Shown: positions 17,529-26,820 of the stretch, one piece after another
How positions within the stretch are numbered: position 1 is the first letter of the stretch
Layout of the letters: each line of letters opens with the position of its first letter
Assembly: GCA_900470095.1 (NCBI GenBank)
Contig: UBZM01000062.1
Location: 1-64,000, forward strand
Reading direction: 5' to 3'
Source of the DNA: Hyphomicrobiales bacterium
Lineage (GTDB): Bacteria; Pseudomonadota; Alphaproteobacteria; Rhizobiales; Beijerinckiaceae
Length of the DNA: 64,000 bases
Position numbers and translations under genes: made by a program
The notes under the pieces: model-generated
What the model was told of the DNA's origin: nothing
Seen by the model: the letters and a program-made list of their open reading frames with translations, nothing else
The model's database searches: none

Positions 17529-18143
17529 ATGCCTTCGACCAGCCCCACCGTCGTTTTCGATGTCGGCAACGTCCTGATCCGTTGGGATCCGCGCCATCTC
17601 TACCGCCAGTTGATCCCTGACGAAGCGCGCATGGACTGGTTCATGCAGAATGTCTGTACCCCAGCCTGGAACATCGAGCAGGATCGCGGCCGATCCTGGG
17701 CGGAAGCCGTCGCCGAACGGGTCTCCGTTCATCCCGAATGGGAGCGCGAGATCAAGGCCTTCGACGAACGCTGGCACGAGACCGTATCCGGCGAAATCGC
17801 CGAGAGCGTCGAGGTCCTCACGGACCTGAAGGCCAGGGGCGAGAAGGTCTATGCAATCACCAATTTCTCGCGCGAGAAATGGGACGAGAGCGTCGCCCGC
17901 TTTCCCTTCCTCGGCTCCTTCGACGGCGTCGTGGTCTCGGCACATGAGCGGCTGATCAAGCCGGATCCTGCGATCTATCACGTGCTGCTGGAGCGCTACG
18001 GCCTCGCCGCAGCGTCCTGCATCTTCATCGACGACAGCGCCAAGAATATCGAGAGCGCCCGTCATGTCGGCATGCAGGCCGTGCATTTCGTCGAACCGAT
18101 CGACCTGCGGGCGACGCTCCGTGGTCTCGGCGTCCAGATCTAG
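17529..18143 (+). CDS. HAD-family hydrolase (YihX-like phosphatase)
   Basis: A 204-residue haloacid-dehalogenase phosphatase. Motif I is VVFDVGNVLIRWDP, where the nucleophile Asp is followed at +2 by Gly rather than Asp, as in the YihX-like subgroup. Motif II is the Thr/Ser in AITNFS. Motif III is the Lys in HERLIKPDPAIY. Motif IV is IFIDDSAKNIESA. Such enzymes dephosphorylate sugar phosphates; the substrate is unknown. It is divergent from msrQ. Confidence 0.9.
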   Translation: MPSTSPTVVFDVGNVLIRWDPRHLYRQLIPDEARMDWFMQNVCTPAWNIEQDRGRSWAEAVAERVSVHPEWEREIKAFDERWHETVSGEIAESVEVLTDLKARGEKVYAITNFSREKWDESVARFPFLGSFDGVVVSAHERLIKPDPAIYHVLLERYGLAAASCIFIDDSAKNIESARHVGMQAVHFVEPIDLRATLRGLGVQI

Positions 18144-18221
18144 CGCCGAATCCGCCTACAACGGCCCCAGGACGACCAAGCCTACGAACGGCCTGACGGC
18201 GCCTCGAAGAAAGTTCGCCAC

Positions 18222-19532
18222 ATGAGCATTCCCGTCGAGAGCGTTCTGTCCACCGCCGGCACCGGCCCGTTCCAGCGTCGGCTGCTCGGTATCTTTGGTC
18301 TCGTCTGGGCGGCTGATGCCATGCAGGTGCTGGCGGTCGGTTTTACCGCCGCCTCGATCGCAGCGACCTTCGGGCTCAGCGTGCCGCAGGCCCTGCAGAC
18401 CGGAACGCTGTTCTTCCTTGGCATGTTGATCGGCGCCGCGTTGTTTGGGCGCCTCGCCGATCGCTATGGCCGCCGTCGCGTGCTCCTGATCACGGTCGCC
18501 TGCGATGCGGTGTTCGGACTGCTCTCGGTCTTCGCCCCGTCCTTCGCAGCCCTTCTCGCGCTACGCTTCCTGACCGGGATCGCAGTCGGCGGCACGTTGC
18601 CCGTCGATTACGCGATGATGGCGGAGTTCCTGCCGCCCAGGAATCGCGGGCGTTGGCTGGTCATGCTGGAAGGGTTCTGGGCGGTCGGCACGATCGCGGT
18701 TGCCCTGGCCGCCTGGGCGGCAAGCATCGCCGGGATCCCTGACGCCTGGCGCTGGATCTTTGCTGCAACCGCGCTGCCCGCGCTGATCGGCATCTGGTTG
18801 CGCTTCTGGGTGCCCGAATCGCCGCTGTACCTGCTGAAGGAAGGGCGAGCGGACGATGCCAAGCGTGTGCTCAACCAGATGCTGCGTGCCAACGGGAAAG
18901 CCGAGCTCTCGTCTGATTCGGCGATCACCCTGCCGCCGGCGGCGACGTCCTCCGGACTGCTTGCGCCCGATCTGCGCCGGCGCACCCTGCTGATCCTCGG
19001 AATCTGGTTCCTCGTCTCGGTGTCCTATTACGGCGTCTTCACCTGGATGCCGGCCAAGCTCGCCGGCGAAGGTTTCGGCTTCGTCCGTGGCTATGGCTTC
19101 CTCGTCATCGTCGCGCTGGCCCAGCTGCCTGGCTATGCGCTGGCCGCGTATGGCGTCGAGACATGGGGCCGGCGACCGACCCTGATCGGCTTCCTGCTGC
19201 TCAGCGCGGCTGGTTGCGCCCTGTTTGTCGGCGCAGGTAGCGCAACGATGATCGGCGCGTCGATCCTGTTGATGAGCTTTGCGCTGCTGGGCACGTGGGG
19301 TGCGCTCTATGCCTTCACGCCCGAGCTCTACCCGACCGAACTGCGCGGGACAGGCATGGGGGTTGCTGGTGCCATGGCACGCCTCGGCGGCCTGCTCGCG
19401 CCATCGGCGGTGGCGCTCGTGATTGCACAGAGTTTTACGACCGCGATCGCCCTGTTCGCAGCGCTGCTGCTGGTCGCAGCGGTCGCAGCCTTCCTCATCG
19501 ACGCCGAGACGCGCCAGGCAGTGCTGGCGTAG
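18222..19532 (+). CDS. MFS transporter, aromatic-acid/sugar symporter type
   Basis: A 436-residue 12-helix MFS protein. The loop 2-3 signature is GRLADRYGRRRVLL. The motif after helix 6 is PESPLYLLKEGRADDAKRVL, and the helix 11 region is YPTELRGTGMG; both are typical of the AAHS (aromatic acid:H+ symporter) and sugar porter groups. It probably imports an aromatic or organic acid. It is not next to catabolic genes, so no substrate is offered. Confidence 0.86.
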   Translation: MSIPVESVLSTAGTGPFQRRLLGIFGLVWAADAMQVLAVGFTAASIAATFGLSVPQALQTGTLFFLGMLIGAALFGRLADRYGRRRVLLITVACDAVFGLLSVFAPSFAALLALRFLTGIAVGGTLPVDYAMMAEFLPPRNRGRWLVMLEGFWAVGTIAVALAAWAASIAGIPDAWRWIFAATALPALIGIWLRFWVPESPLYLLKEGRADDAKRVLNQMLRANGKAELSSDSAITLPPAATSSGLLAPDLRRRTLLILGIWFLVSVSYYGVFTWMPAKLAGEGFGFVRGYGFLVIVALAQLPGYALAAYGVETWGRRPTLIGFLLLSAAGCALFVGAGSATMIGASILLMSFALLGTWGALYAFTPELYPTELRGTGMGVAGAMARLGGLLAPSAVALVIAQSFTTAIALFAALLLVAAVAAFLIDAETRQAVLA

Positions 19533-19552
19533 ACTAACCGGCTGAGGTTTGC

Positions 19553-19588
19553 GTCATCCCGAATGGCCGAAGCGGGCCCCGGGATGAC
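19553..19588. terminator. REP-like hairpin between convergent genes
   Basis: A 9-bp perfect stem GTCATCCCG (19553-19561) and CGGGATGAC (19580-19588) lies between the convergent MFS symporter and lepA genes. It has the look of the dispersed GTCATCCCG-type palindromes of this bacterial group and may act as a bidirectional terminator. No long U tract follows. Confidence 0.5.
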
Positions 19589-19623
19589 CACATCGATCTC
19601 CGCGAGAAGAGCCTGGGCTCCGC

Positions 19624-21429
19624 TCAGCTATCCATCTTCAGCGCGGCGATAAAGGCTTCCTGCGGGATTTCGACCTTGCCGAACTGCCGCATCTTCTTCT
19701 TGCCTTCCTTCTGCTTCTCCAGAAGCTTGCGCTTGCGGGTGGCGTCGCCGCCATAGCACTTGGCGGTCACGTCCTTGCGCAGCGCCCGGATGGTTTCGCG
19801 CGCGATGATCTTGCCGCCGATCGCGGCCTGGACCGGAATCTGGAACATGTGCGGTGGGATCAGCTCCTTGAGCTTCTCGCACATGGCGCGGCCGCGAGCC
19901 TCGGCGCGGGTCCGGTGGACCAGCATCGAGAGCGCGTCGACCGGCTCGGCATTGACCAGGATCGACATGCGCACGAGGTCGCCCTCGCGATAATCGGTGA
20001 TGGCATAGTCGAAGGAGGCGTAACCCTTCGAGATCGACTTCAAGCGGTCGTAGAAATCGAACACCACCTCGTTCAGCGGCAGGTCATAGACGACCTTGGC
20101 CCGCGAGCCGACATAGCTCAGGTCGATCTGCAGCCCGCGGCGATCCTGACAGAGCTTCAGCACCGAGCCGAGATATTCGTCCGGCGTGAAGATGGTGGCG
20201 CGGATCCAGGGCTCCTCGATCGCCTCGATCTTCATCACATCCGGCATGTCCGCCGGATTGTGCAGCTCGAGCGTCGTCCCGTCCCGCAGCCTGAGATGAT
20301 AGACCACGGACGGCGCGGTCGAGATCAGGTTGAGGTTGAACTCGCGCTCGAGCCGCTCCTGGATGATCTCGAGATGCAGCAGTCCGAGGAAGCCGCAGCG
20401 GAAGCCGAAGCCGAGTGCCGCCGAGGTCTCCATCTCGTAGGAGAACGAGGCGTCGTTCAGGCGCAGCTTCGACATCGCCGAGCGGAGCACCTCGAAATCG
20501 GCCGCATCGACCGGGAAAATGCCGCAGAACACCACCGGCTGCACCGGCTTGAAGCCCGGCAGCGGCTCGGCGACCGGCTTGCGGTCGTCGGTGATGGTGT
20601 CGCCGACGGCAGTGTCGGCGACTTCCTTGATCGAGGCGGTGAAGAAGCCGACCTCGCCGGGGCCGAGTTCCTTCACTTCCAGCATCTTCGGCTTGAATAC
20701 GCCGACACGATCCACGCCATAGGCGGCATTGGCCCGCATCATGCGGATCGTCATGCCCTTCTTGAGCACGCCGTCGATGATGCGCACGAGCACGACGACG
20801 CCGAGATAGGCGTCGTACCAGGAATCGACCAGAAGTGCCTTCAGCGGCGCTTCGAGATTGCCCTTCGGCGCCGGCAGTTTCTGGACGATCGCTTCCAGCA
20901 CGCCTTCGATGTTGAGTCCGGTCTTGGCCGAGATCGGCACGGCTTCCGAGGCATCGAGGCCGATCACGTCCTCGATCTGCTGCTTGATGCGCTCGGGCTC
21001 GGCTGCCGGCAGGTCGATCTTGTTGAGGACCGTGACGATCTCGTGGCCTGCATCGAGCGCCTGATAGACGTTGGCGAGTGTCTGCGCCTCGACGCCCTGA
21101 GAGGCGTCGACGACCAGCAGCGAGCCTTCGCAGGCGGCCAGCGAGCGCGAGACCTCATAGGCGAAGTCGACGTGGCCGGGCGTGTCCATCAGGTTGAGGA
21201 TGTAATCCTTGCCATCCTGGGCACGATAATCGAGCCGGACCGTCTGCGCCTTGATGGTGATGCCGCGCTCCTTCTCGATATCCATCGAGTCGAGGATCTG
21301 CTCGCTCATGTCGCGGGCCGCGACCGTGCCGGTCTGCTGGATCAGCCGGTCGGCAAGGGTCGACTTGCCGTGGTCGATATGGGCCACAATCGAGAAATTG
21401 CGGATGTTGTCGAAACTGCGCGTGCTCAT
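19624..21429 (-). CDS. lepA: Elongation factor 4 (back-translocating GTPase)
   Basis: A 601-residue translation GTPase. G1 is AHIDHGKST (about 16-24), the switch II motif is [19 protein letters not shown] and G4 is NKIDLP. The C-terminal EF4-specific domain includes RHPQ-like [21 protein letters not shown]4 remobilises stalled ribosomes under ionic or cold stress. The ATG at 21429 is chosen; a further upstream ATG adds nine residues without family match. Confidence 0.98.
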   Translation of the reverse strand: MSTRSFDNIRNFSIVAHIDHGKSTLADRLIQQTGTVAARDMSEQILDSMDIEKERGITIKAQTVRLDYRAQDGKDYILNLMDTPGHVDFAYEVSRSLAACEGSLLVVDASQGVEAQTLANVYQALDAGHEIVTVLNKIDLPAAEPERIKQQIEDVIGLDASEAVPISAKTGLNIEGVLEAIVQKLPAPKGNLEAPLKALLVDSWYDAYLGVVVLVRIIDGVLKKGMTIRMMRANAAYGVDRVGVFKPKMLEVKELGPGEVGFFTASIKEVADTAVGDTITDDRKPVAEPLPGFKPVQPVVFCGIFPVDAADFEVLRSAMSKLRLNDASFSYEMETSAALGFGFRCGFLGLLHLEIIQERLEREFNLNLISTAPSVVYHLRLRDGTTLELHNPADMPDVMKIEAIEEPWIRATIFTPDEYLGSVLKLCQDRRGLQIDLSYVGSRAKVVYDLPLNEVVFDFYDRLKSISKGYASFDYAITDYREGDLVRMSILVNAEPVDALSMLVHRTRAEARGRAMCEKLKELIPPHMFQIPVQAAIGGKIIARETIRALRKDVTAKCYGGDATRKRKLLEKQKEGKKKMRQFGKVEIPQEAFIAALKMDS

Positions 21430-21508
21430 GGGCGCGCAATAGCAGTGAAGCCGCACGGGGCCAAGGGTTTGTGGCAGGCGCCTTGCTTCTGTGCAGCCCG
21501 GCAGGCGC

Positions 21509-21545
21509 TTGACATTCCATTATATTAGATTTTCTCTACTAAAAT
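21509..21545 (+). promoter_or_regulatory. Promoter/operator region of the XRE-cupin gene
   Basis: A consensus -35 TTGACA (21509-21514) is followed by an AT-rich stretch. An inverted repeat ATTTT (21529-21533) / AAAAT (21541-21545) reaches into the ATG at 21544. The AT content contrasts sharply with the surroundings. A well-spaced -10 is not clear. Autoregulation by the encoded protein is likely but inferred. Confidence 0.45.
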
Positions 21546-22143
21546 GGATAATCCTCCCGAGAGAGACATCGACAGGCGCCTTGCGGCGCGCCTGAAGTCA
21601 GCGCGCCAACGGCGCGACCTGACGCTCGACCTGCTTGCCGAGCGCACCGGCGTCAGCCGCGCGATGATCTCGCGAATCGAACGTGGAGAATCGAGCCCGA
21701 CGGCAGCCTTGCTCGACCGGCTGACCGCCGGACTCGGCGTGACCTTGTCGTCACTGTTCCATGAGGAGCGCCATGCCGGCCCGGTCGCGCGCCTGGCCGA
21801 TCAGCCCGCCTGGCTCGACCCCGGCAGCGGCTATGTGCGGCGCAATGTCTCGCCGCCGGGCGGCGGCTCGCCGGTCGAAATCGTCGACGTGACGCTGCCA
21901 CCGGGAGCACGCGTCCTGCTCGACGGACCGCGCATGCTGCACCGCCTCGACCAGCAGGTCTGGCTGCTCGCGGGAGAGATCGAACTCAGCTTCGGCGGCG
22001 CCAGCCACCAACTGCGGACCGGCGACTGCATCCACATGCTGCTCGACGGGCCGATCACCTATCACAATCCCGGCCCGGAGCCGGCCCGCTACGCCGTCGT
22101 GCTGATGACGGCGGACGGCCTATCCCAGGAAAGATCAAAATGA
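21544..22143 (+). CDS. XRE-family regulator with C-terminal cupin
   Basis: A 199-residue regulator. The helix-turn-helix at about residues 12-66 contains LTLDLLAERTGVSRAMISRI and ERGESSPTAALLDRL. A cupin sensor domain at about 100-185 contains QQVWLLAGEIELSFGG and GDCIHMLLDGP. This class senses small metabolites and usually controls a neighbouring gene. Its stop overlaps the ATG of the GNAT gene (ATGA), so the pair is coupled. The two products probably form one regulatory-metabolic unit. Confidence 0.93.
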   Translation: MDNPPERDIDRRLAARLKSARQRRDLTLDLLAERTGVSRAMISRIERGESSPTAALLDRLTAGLGVTLSSLFHEERHAGPVARLADQPAWLDPGSGYVRRNVSPPGGGSPVEIVDVTLPPGARVLLDGPRMLHRLDQQVWLLAGEIELSFGGASHQLRTGDCIHMLLDGPITYHNPGPEPARYAVVLMTADGLSQERSK

Positions 22144-22679
22144 CGACGCAGTTCGTTGAAACGGCCTCGATCACGCGTCTCGATGCCGCTGGTGCGCGCA
22201 ATGCCATCCCTGCGCTCACGAGCATCCTTCGGGATTCCGTCGCGAACGGCGCTTCGGTCGGCTTCATGGCGGAGAACACCGAGGCCGATTTCAGGGCCTA
22301 TTGGACAGGCGTCGCATCCGGCGTCGAAGAGGGACAGATCCTGCTTCTGATCGGACGGCAGGGCGACGAGATCGTCGGCACCGCACAGGTCCACCCCGCC
22401 GGCAAGCCGAACCAGCCGCACCGCGCCGATATTGCCAAGGTGCTGGTGCATTCCTCCGCGCGCCGGCAGGGTATCGGCGAAGCGCTGATGCTGGCAGCGG
22501 AGGCCGAGGCGCTGGCGGCCGGACGGACGCTGCTTTGCCTCGACACGGACGAGGCCGGCCCGGCGCGGCGGCTCTACAACCGGCTGGGCTGGACCGAGAT
22601 CGGCACCATCCCGCGCTATGCGCTGATGCCCGATGGCAGGGATTGCGGCTCGACCTTCTTCTTCAAGGCGCTCGCCTAA
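22140..22679 (+). CDS. GNAT-family N-acetyltransferase
   Basis: A 179-residue acetyltransferase. The acetyl-CoA-binding motif A is VLVHSSARRQGIGEALM (about 100-116), followed by the motif B region AGPARRLYNRLGWTEIGTIP. It is translationally coupled to the XRE-cupin regulator, which suggests the regulator senses its substrate or a related compound. The acceptor is unknown. Its stop overlaps the convergent MarR gene end by 4 bp. Confidence 0.92.
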   Translation: MTTQFVETASITRLDAAGARNAIPALTSILRDSVANGASVGFMAENTEADFRAYWTGVASGVEEGQILLLIGRQGDEIVGTAQVHPAGKPNQPHRADIAKVLVHSSARRQGIGEALMLAAEAEALAAGRTLLCLDTDEAGPARRLYNRLGWTEIGTIPRYALMPDGRDCGSTFFFKALA

Positions 22680-23149
22680 TCCATCGGATTGGGGCTGACC
22701 GGCAGATCGGGCTTGGCCGGCTTGTCGGAGAGTGAGGAAATGATGCGGCGCATGCCGGCGAGCAGCTGCTCCGCCTCCTCCTCCGGGAAGCCGGCCAGCG
22801 CTCGCCGGTTGACCTGCCGCGCCTCCGCAAGCGCAGTCTGCTCCAGTTCCCGGGCCCGCCCCGTCAGATGAATGATACGGGCGCGGGCATCGGCAGCGTC
22901 GGGCCTGCGCTCGATCAAACCGTCGCGCTCCATGCGCGCAAGCGTGCTGGCCATTGTCGCCTGTTCGACATCGAGCCGTTCGACCAGCTGCTTCTGGGTA
23001 ACGCCGTCCTCGCGCCAGAGCTCGAGCAGAACCATGAACTGTGCCGGCGCAAGTCCGTGCGGTCGGATGGCTTCAGCCAGGGCCTTGGCGAAAAGCCGCG
23101 CCATGTGGTTGGCGAGATAGCCGGCCGAATGGGTCTTGAAACTCGTCAC
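22676..23149 (-). CDS. MarR-family transcriptional regulator
   Basis: A 157-residue winged-helix regulator. The recognition region is GVTQKQLVERLDVEQATMAS, followed by TLARMERDGLIERRPDAADARARIIHLT in overlapping form typical of MarR. It lies 90 bp from the divergent DUF1772 gene. A 7-bp inverted repeat in the gap is a natural operator. It probably represses both genes until a small phenolic or similar ligand binds. Confidence 0.92.
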   Translation of the reverse strand: MTSFKTHSAGYLANHMARLFAKALAEAIRPHGLAPAQFMVLLELWREDGVTQKQLVERLDVEQATMASTLARMERDGLIERRPDAADARARIIHLTGRARELEQTALAEARQVNRRALAGFPEEEAEQLLAGMRRIISSLSDKPAKPDLPVSPNPMD

Positions 23150-23191
23150 GATCGCATCCCCCCTGCCGGGTCGAGATACCAGTTGAACAGC

Positions 23192-23215
23192 ATGCTATGC
23201 AATGATATATAGCAT
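23192..23215. promoter_or_regulatory. Putative MarR operator
   Basis: A perfect inverted repeat ATGCTAT (23192-23198) / ATAGCAT (23209-23215) with a 10-bp AT-rich spacer lies centrally in the MarR-DUF1772 divergent gap. It overlaps TATATAG, a likely -10 region for the rightward gene. Size and position fit a MarR dimer site. Confidence 0.6.
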
Positions 23216-23239
23216 ACTATTCAAATTCAGGAGGTGACG

Positions 23240-23719
23240 ATGCCCCAAGGGACCGACCTCATTCCGCAATCCGCAATCGCCCGGAGCATGGGACCGATCA
23301 CATTGGCACTGGCGGCGCTGTTCAGCGGCGCAGCAATCTACATCCTCACGGCCGAACAGCCGGCGCGGCTGTCGCTCGACGACGGGGCGCTGCTGCGGCA
23401 ATGGCAGGCCGCCATCGGCCCGGCGACGCGGATGCAGGCGACGCTGGTCGTGGTCACGACGCTGTGCGCCGGCCTGTCCTGGCGCTCCAGCCGCAATCCC
23501 GCCTGGCTGATCGGCATGTTCGCGATCCTGGCCAATCTGCCGTTCACGCTGCTGGTCATCGCACCGATCAATACGGAACTGCAGGCCATGGCTGCGGCGC
23601 AAGCCAGCGCCGCGAGCCGCCATCTGATTCAGCGGTGGGGCGAGCTACACGCCATCCGCGCCGGACTCGGGCTCGTCGCCGTCCTCAGCTTCGGCCGGGC
23701 ACTGTCGCGACGTCCGTAA
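23240..23719 (+). CDS. DUF1772-type membrane protein
   Basis: A 159-residue protein with four predicted helices. It has the DUF1772 (anthrone-oxygenase-like) layout, with a conserved N in LPFTLLVIAPINTELQAM and a W in HLIQRWGELHAIRAG. The ribosome site AGGAGG at 23229-23234 is correctly spaced for the ATG at 23240, not for a GTG at 23234. The divergent MarR gene is its likely regulator. DUF1772 members are often annotated as anthrone oxygenases, but the function is unproven here. Confidence 0.85.
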   Translation: MPQGTDLIPQSAIARSMGPITLALAALFSGAAIYILTAEQPARLSLDDGALLRQWQAAIGPATRMQATLVVVTTLCAGLSWRSSRNPAWLIGMFAILANLPFTLLVIAPINTELQAMAAAQASAASRHLIQRWGELHAIRAGLGLVAVLSFGRALSRRP

Positions 23720-23730
23720 AGCCCTGAGCC

Positions 23731-23973
23731 TCACTCGGCGTTGCGATAGTAGGGCTCGACCGGCCCCTTGAGCGTGATCGTCATCGGCCGGCCGAAGCGG
23801 TCCTTGGCGGCGCCGGCCGCGACCTTGATCCAGCCCTCGCTGACGCAATACTCCTCGACATTGGTCTTCTCGGTGCCCTTGAACCGGATGCCGATATCTT
23901 TCGCCAGCACCTCGGCGTCGTAAAAGGGGCTGTCCGGGTTGACGGAGAGACGGTCGGGAAGCGTGTCGGTCAT
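23731..23973 (-). CDS. DUF3297 family protein
   Basis: An 80-residue soluble protein that matches the small DUF3297 family in length and sequence: DRLSVNPDSPFYDAEVLAKD, GIRFKGTEKTNVEEYCVSEG and a C-terminal PVEPYYR. The ATG at 23973 is chosen because upstream codons in the longer frame are unlike the family. No biochemical role is established. It is encoded alone. Confidence 0.85.
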   Translation of the reverse strand: MTDTLPDRLSVNPDSPFYDAEVLAKDIGIRFKGTEKTNVEEYCVSEGWIKVAAGAAKDRFGRPMTITLKGPVEPYYRNAE

Positions 23974-24114
23974 GTCTTTGGCCTTGTGGTCTGGAGCGCA
24001 TCTGGTCGCTTTGGCGGCAGAGGTAACGCCAGAATGCGTCGATGCCAAATCGGGGTGCCTGAGCGGCCTCCCGGCGCGTGCGAAATGCAGGGGCCAGCGC
24101 CGCCATGGAGCACG

Positions 24115-24216
24115 GTGACCGGCCATCTGATCGACGGAAGAGCCGTCCCGGTCCGGGAAGGCTCGCAGCGATCAATTCACGCCGGCGAGCGGTTCATCAC
24201 CGGCTGGCGGGAATAG
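24115..24216 (+). CDS. Possible short ORF, function unknown
   Basis: A 33-codon frame from a GTG at 24115. Its product contains GHLIDGRAVPVREGSQ and ends GERFITGWRE, which reads more like protein than random high-GC translation. It lacks a clear ribosome site, and no family is recognised. It may be chance or the remnant of a longer gene. Confidence 0.15.
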   Translation: MTGHLIDGRAVPVREGSQRSIHAGERFITGWRE

Positions 24217-24217
24217 T

Positions 24218-24880
24218 TCAGCGGCCGCCGGCCTTCTCGATCAAAGCCGCAACGGCCCGCTGACCGCGCTGGCGGGCATGGGCGAGCGGCGAGAGACTAT
24301 CCTTGTCGGCAAGACTGGGATCGGCACCGGCGTCGAGCACAAGCTTTGCAACCTCCTGATGCCGCGGCCCGCCATCGCCCAGGATCACGATCTCGAGCAG
24401 GCAGGTCCAGCCGAGATCGTTGACATGGTTCAGGTCGATGCCGCTGGTCAGGAGCAGCTTGACCGTCTCGACATGAGCGCGCTCGCAGGCCGGGATCAGG
24501 GCGTTGCCGCCATAGCGGTTACGGATCGTGAGATCAGGCTTCAACGGGATCATCGCAGCGACGATCTCGGCACGGCCAGCAGCGCCAGCGAGCAGCCAGG
24601 GCGTGTCGCGATTGGCCGCCTGCGCATTGATATTGGCGCCGGCCGCCAGCAGCGCCTTGGCGATTGCGACATGATTGCCGGCGACAGCGAGCAGCAGCGG
24701 CGAGCGTCCCTGCGCATCGCGAACCTCGAGATCGGCTCCGGCCGTAATCAGCCGGGAGACCTCGGTAGTTCTGCCGGCGGCAGCCGCATCGAGGAGGCTC
24801 GCCTGTCCGTTCTGCCCCATGGCCGACATCGCAAAAACTCCAAGCACCAGAATCAGGCCGGCTCGCAAGACGCGCTTCAC
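24218..24880 (-). CDS. Exported ankyrin-repeat protein
   Basis: A 220-residue protein with a Sec signal peptide (about 1-22) and about five ankyrin repeats: [40 protein letters not shown] and so on. It therefore probably acts as a periplasmic protein-binding module. The GTG start overlaps the hrcA stop (GTGA), so it is translated with hrcA. In related bacteria grpE usually follows hrcA; here the ankyrin gene occupies that place. The binding partner is unknown. Confidence 0.88.
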   Translation of the reverse strand: MKRVLRAGLILVLGVFAMSAMGQNGQASLLDAAAAGRTTEVSRLITAGADLEVRDAQGRSPLLLAVAGNHVAIAKALLAAGANINAQAANRDTPWLLAGAAGRAEIVAAMIPLKPDLTIRNRYGGNALIPACERAHVETVKLLLTSGIDLNHVNDLGWTCLLEIVILGDGGPRHQEVAKLVLDAGADPSLADKDSLSPLAHARQRGQRAVAALIEKAGGR

Positions 24881-25959
24881 CGCGCACCATCCAGAAGGCG
24901 CCCGACGACCTTGGCTGTGTAGTCCACCATCGGCACGATGCGGGCATAGTTCAGCCGTGTCGGACCAATGATGCCGACGACACCTACGATGCGCTGCTCG
25001 GCATCATGGAAGGGCGCGGCGATCATCGAAGAACCTGACATCGAGAACAGCTTGTTCTCGGAGCCGATGAAGATGCGCACGCCGTCGCCGGCCTCGGCGC
25101 GGGAGAGAAGGTCGATCACGTCGGTCTGCGTCTCGAGATCCCCGAAGAGCAGGCGGATGCGCTCGAGATCCTCCTGTGCCTTGAGATCCTCCAGCAGATT
25201 GGCCTGGCCGCGCACGATCAGATGGCGATCGCTGCTCGGACCGGAGGCGGTGGCGATACCGCTCTCGACAAGCTTCGCCGTCAGCGCATCGAGTTCGCGT
25301 TCCATGGTAGCGCGATCGTCGGCGATCTCGCGCTGCAGTTCGCTCAGGGTCTTGCCGAGGACACGGGCGTTGAGAAAATTCGCAGCCTCCGTCAGAGCCG
25401 AGGCGGGCAGGCCCGGCGGCAGGACGAGCAAGCGATTCTCGACCGTGCCGTCCTCCGCCACGAGCACGACGAGCGCGCGCGCCGGCTCCAGCCGGACAAA
25501 CTCGATATGCTTCAGCCGGGAATTGGCCTTGGTGGTGACAACGACGCCGGCACCACGCGACAGGCCGGATAGCAGTGCAGACGCCTCGGTCAGCGCGCCG
25601 TCCAGCGTCCGGGTCGAGGCCGCCGCCCGCATCTGCGCCTCGATGCGCGCGCGTTCGTCGGAGGTCAGGTTGCCGACTTCCATCATGGCGTCGACGAAGA
25701 AACGCAATCCGCGCTCGGTCGGCAATCGCCCGGCCGAGGTATGGGGCGCGTAGATCAGCCCGGCCATTTCGAGGTCGGTCATGACATTGCGCACAGTTGC
25801 CGGCGACAAGGCCACCGGCAGCAGCCGCGCGATATTGCGCGAGCCGACGGGCTCGCCGGTCGCGAGATAGCCGTCGACGATCTGCCGGAAAATCTCACGG
25901 GAGCGTTGGTCGGTCTCGACCAGCCCGCCAGGGCTGTCCTGCCGCGTGGGCGCGCTCAT
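24877..25959 (-). CDS. hrcA: Heat-inducible transcription repressor HrcA
   Basis: A 360-residue HrcA. An N-terminal winged helix contains [20 protein letters not shown] and [23 protein letters not shown]-like dimerisation domain follows, ending in [20 protein letters not shown]-type sequence. HrcA represses groESL and other chaperone genes by binding CIRCE elements, with GroEL as co-factor. The ATG at 25959 is chosen. No CIRCE element is visible in its own 142-bp upstream region, so it does not appear to autoregulate in that way. Confidence 0.96.
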   Translation of the reverse strand: MSAPTRQDSPGGLVETDQRSREIFRQIVDGYLATGEPVGSRNIARLLPVALSPATVRNVMTDLEMAGLIYAPHTSAGRLPTERGLRFFVDAMMEVGNLTSDERARIEAQMRAAASTRTLDGALTEASALLSGLSRGAGVVVTTKANSRLKHIEFVRLEPARALVVLVAEDGTVENRLLVLPPGLPASALTEAANFLNARVLGKTLSELQREIADDRATMERELDALTAKLVESGIATASGPSSDRHLIVRGQANLLEDLKAQEDLERIRLLFGDLETQTDVIDLLSRAEAGDGVRIFIGSENKLFSMSGSSMIAAPFHDAEQRIVGVVGIIGPTRLNYARIVPMVDYTAKVVGRLLDGAR

Positions 25960-26021
25960 GGCGAGGCGAGTATCAGGTTGCACATAGGCTATTGTCCCTT
26001 CGGCGCGGCGGCGGATCAAGA

Positions 26022-26042
26022 GGCAAGCGCTGGCTGCTTGCC
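26022..26042. repeat. Inverted repeat in the hrcA-rph divergent gap
   Basis: A perfect 7-bp stem GGCAAGC (26022-26028) / GCTTGCC (26036-26042) with a 7-nt loop. It is unlike CIRCE. It could be an operator shared by hrcA and rph, or have no function. Confidence 0.3.
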
Positions 26043-26101
26043 TTGCCGCGCCCGGCCCAAACGCCTACAAGCCGCCGAACTCACGAAATCGGGATGTGAA
26101 C

Positions 26102-26818
26102 ATGCGACCCTCCAAACGCGCGGCCGACGAGATGCGCAAGGTCACGCTGGAACGCGGCGTGGTGCGCTATGCGGAAGGTTCCTGCATGGTCAGCTTCGGC
26201 GAAACCAAAGTGCTCTGCGCCGCGACGGTCGAGGAAAAGGGTCCACCGTGGCTGCGCGGCACCGGCAAGGGCTGGGTCACAGCCGAGTACTCGATGCTGC
26301 CGCGTGCAACGCATGAACGCACGCGCCGCGAGGTCACCTCCGGCAAGCCATCGGGCCGCACGCAGGAAATCCAGCGCCTGGTCGGGCGCTCGCTTCGCGC
26401 GGTCGTCGACCTGACCGCCATCGGCGAGCGCCAGATCGTGGTCGATTGCGACGTTCTTCAGGCTGATGGCGGCACCCGCACGGCCTCGATCACCGGCGCG
26501 TGGGTCGCGCTGCACGACGCGCTGAAATGGATGGAAGGGCGCGGCATGCTCAAGGGATCGAACCCGCTCAAGGATCATGTCGCCGCGATCTCCTGCGGCA
26601 TCGTCGCCGGCAACCCGGTCATCGACCTCGACTATGTCGAGGATTCCGGCGCGCAGACCGACGCGAACTTCGTCATCACCGGGACGGGCGGCCTGGTCGA
26701 GGTGCAAGGCACCGCCGAAGGCGCTCCCTTCTCGGAGGATGAGCTGATGGCCCTGCTCCGGCTCGCCAAGGGCGGTGTCAGCAAGCTGGTCGCGCTGCAG
26801 AAGGCGGCGGTGGCCTGA
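26102..26818 (+). CDS. rph: Ribonuclease PH
   Basis: A 238-residue phosphorolytic 3'-5' exoribonuclease that trims tRNA 3' ends; the length equals the E. coli enzyme. [19 protein letters not shown] opens the protein. The phosphate-site region [19 protein letters not shown] and [17 protein letters not shown] are conserved. The ATG at 26102 is preferred to a GTG two codons upstream. It starts the conserved rph-rdgB-hemW operon and is divergent from hrcA. Confidence 0.98.
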   Translation: MRPSKRAADEMRKVTLERGVVRYAEGSCMVSFGETKVLCAATVEEKGPPWLRGTGKGWVTAEYSMLPRATHERTRREVTSGKPSGRTQEIQRLVGRSLRAVVDLTAIGERQIVVDCDVLQADGGTRTASITGAWVALHDALKWMEGRGMLKGSNPLKDHVAAISCGIVAGNPVIDLDYVEDSGAQTDANFVITGTGGLVEVQGTAEGAPFSEDELMALLRLAKGGVSKLVALQKAAVA

Positions 26819-26820
26819 TC

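Noticed and set aside
17427-18086. A much longer N-terminus for msrQ (523 codons in total).
   Set aside because: The extension lies antisense to the HAD gene and precedes the family start; the 303-residue form has the expected length.
25960-26101. A CIRCE element expected near hrcA.
   Set aside because: No TTAGCACTC-N9-GAGTGCTAA-like repeat occurs in the gap. The only inverted repeat (26022-26042) has a different sequence and spacing.
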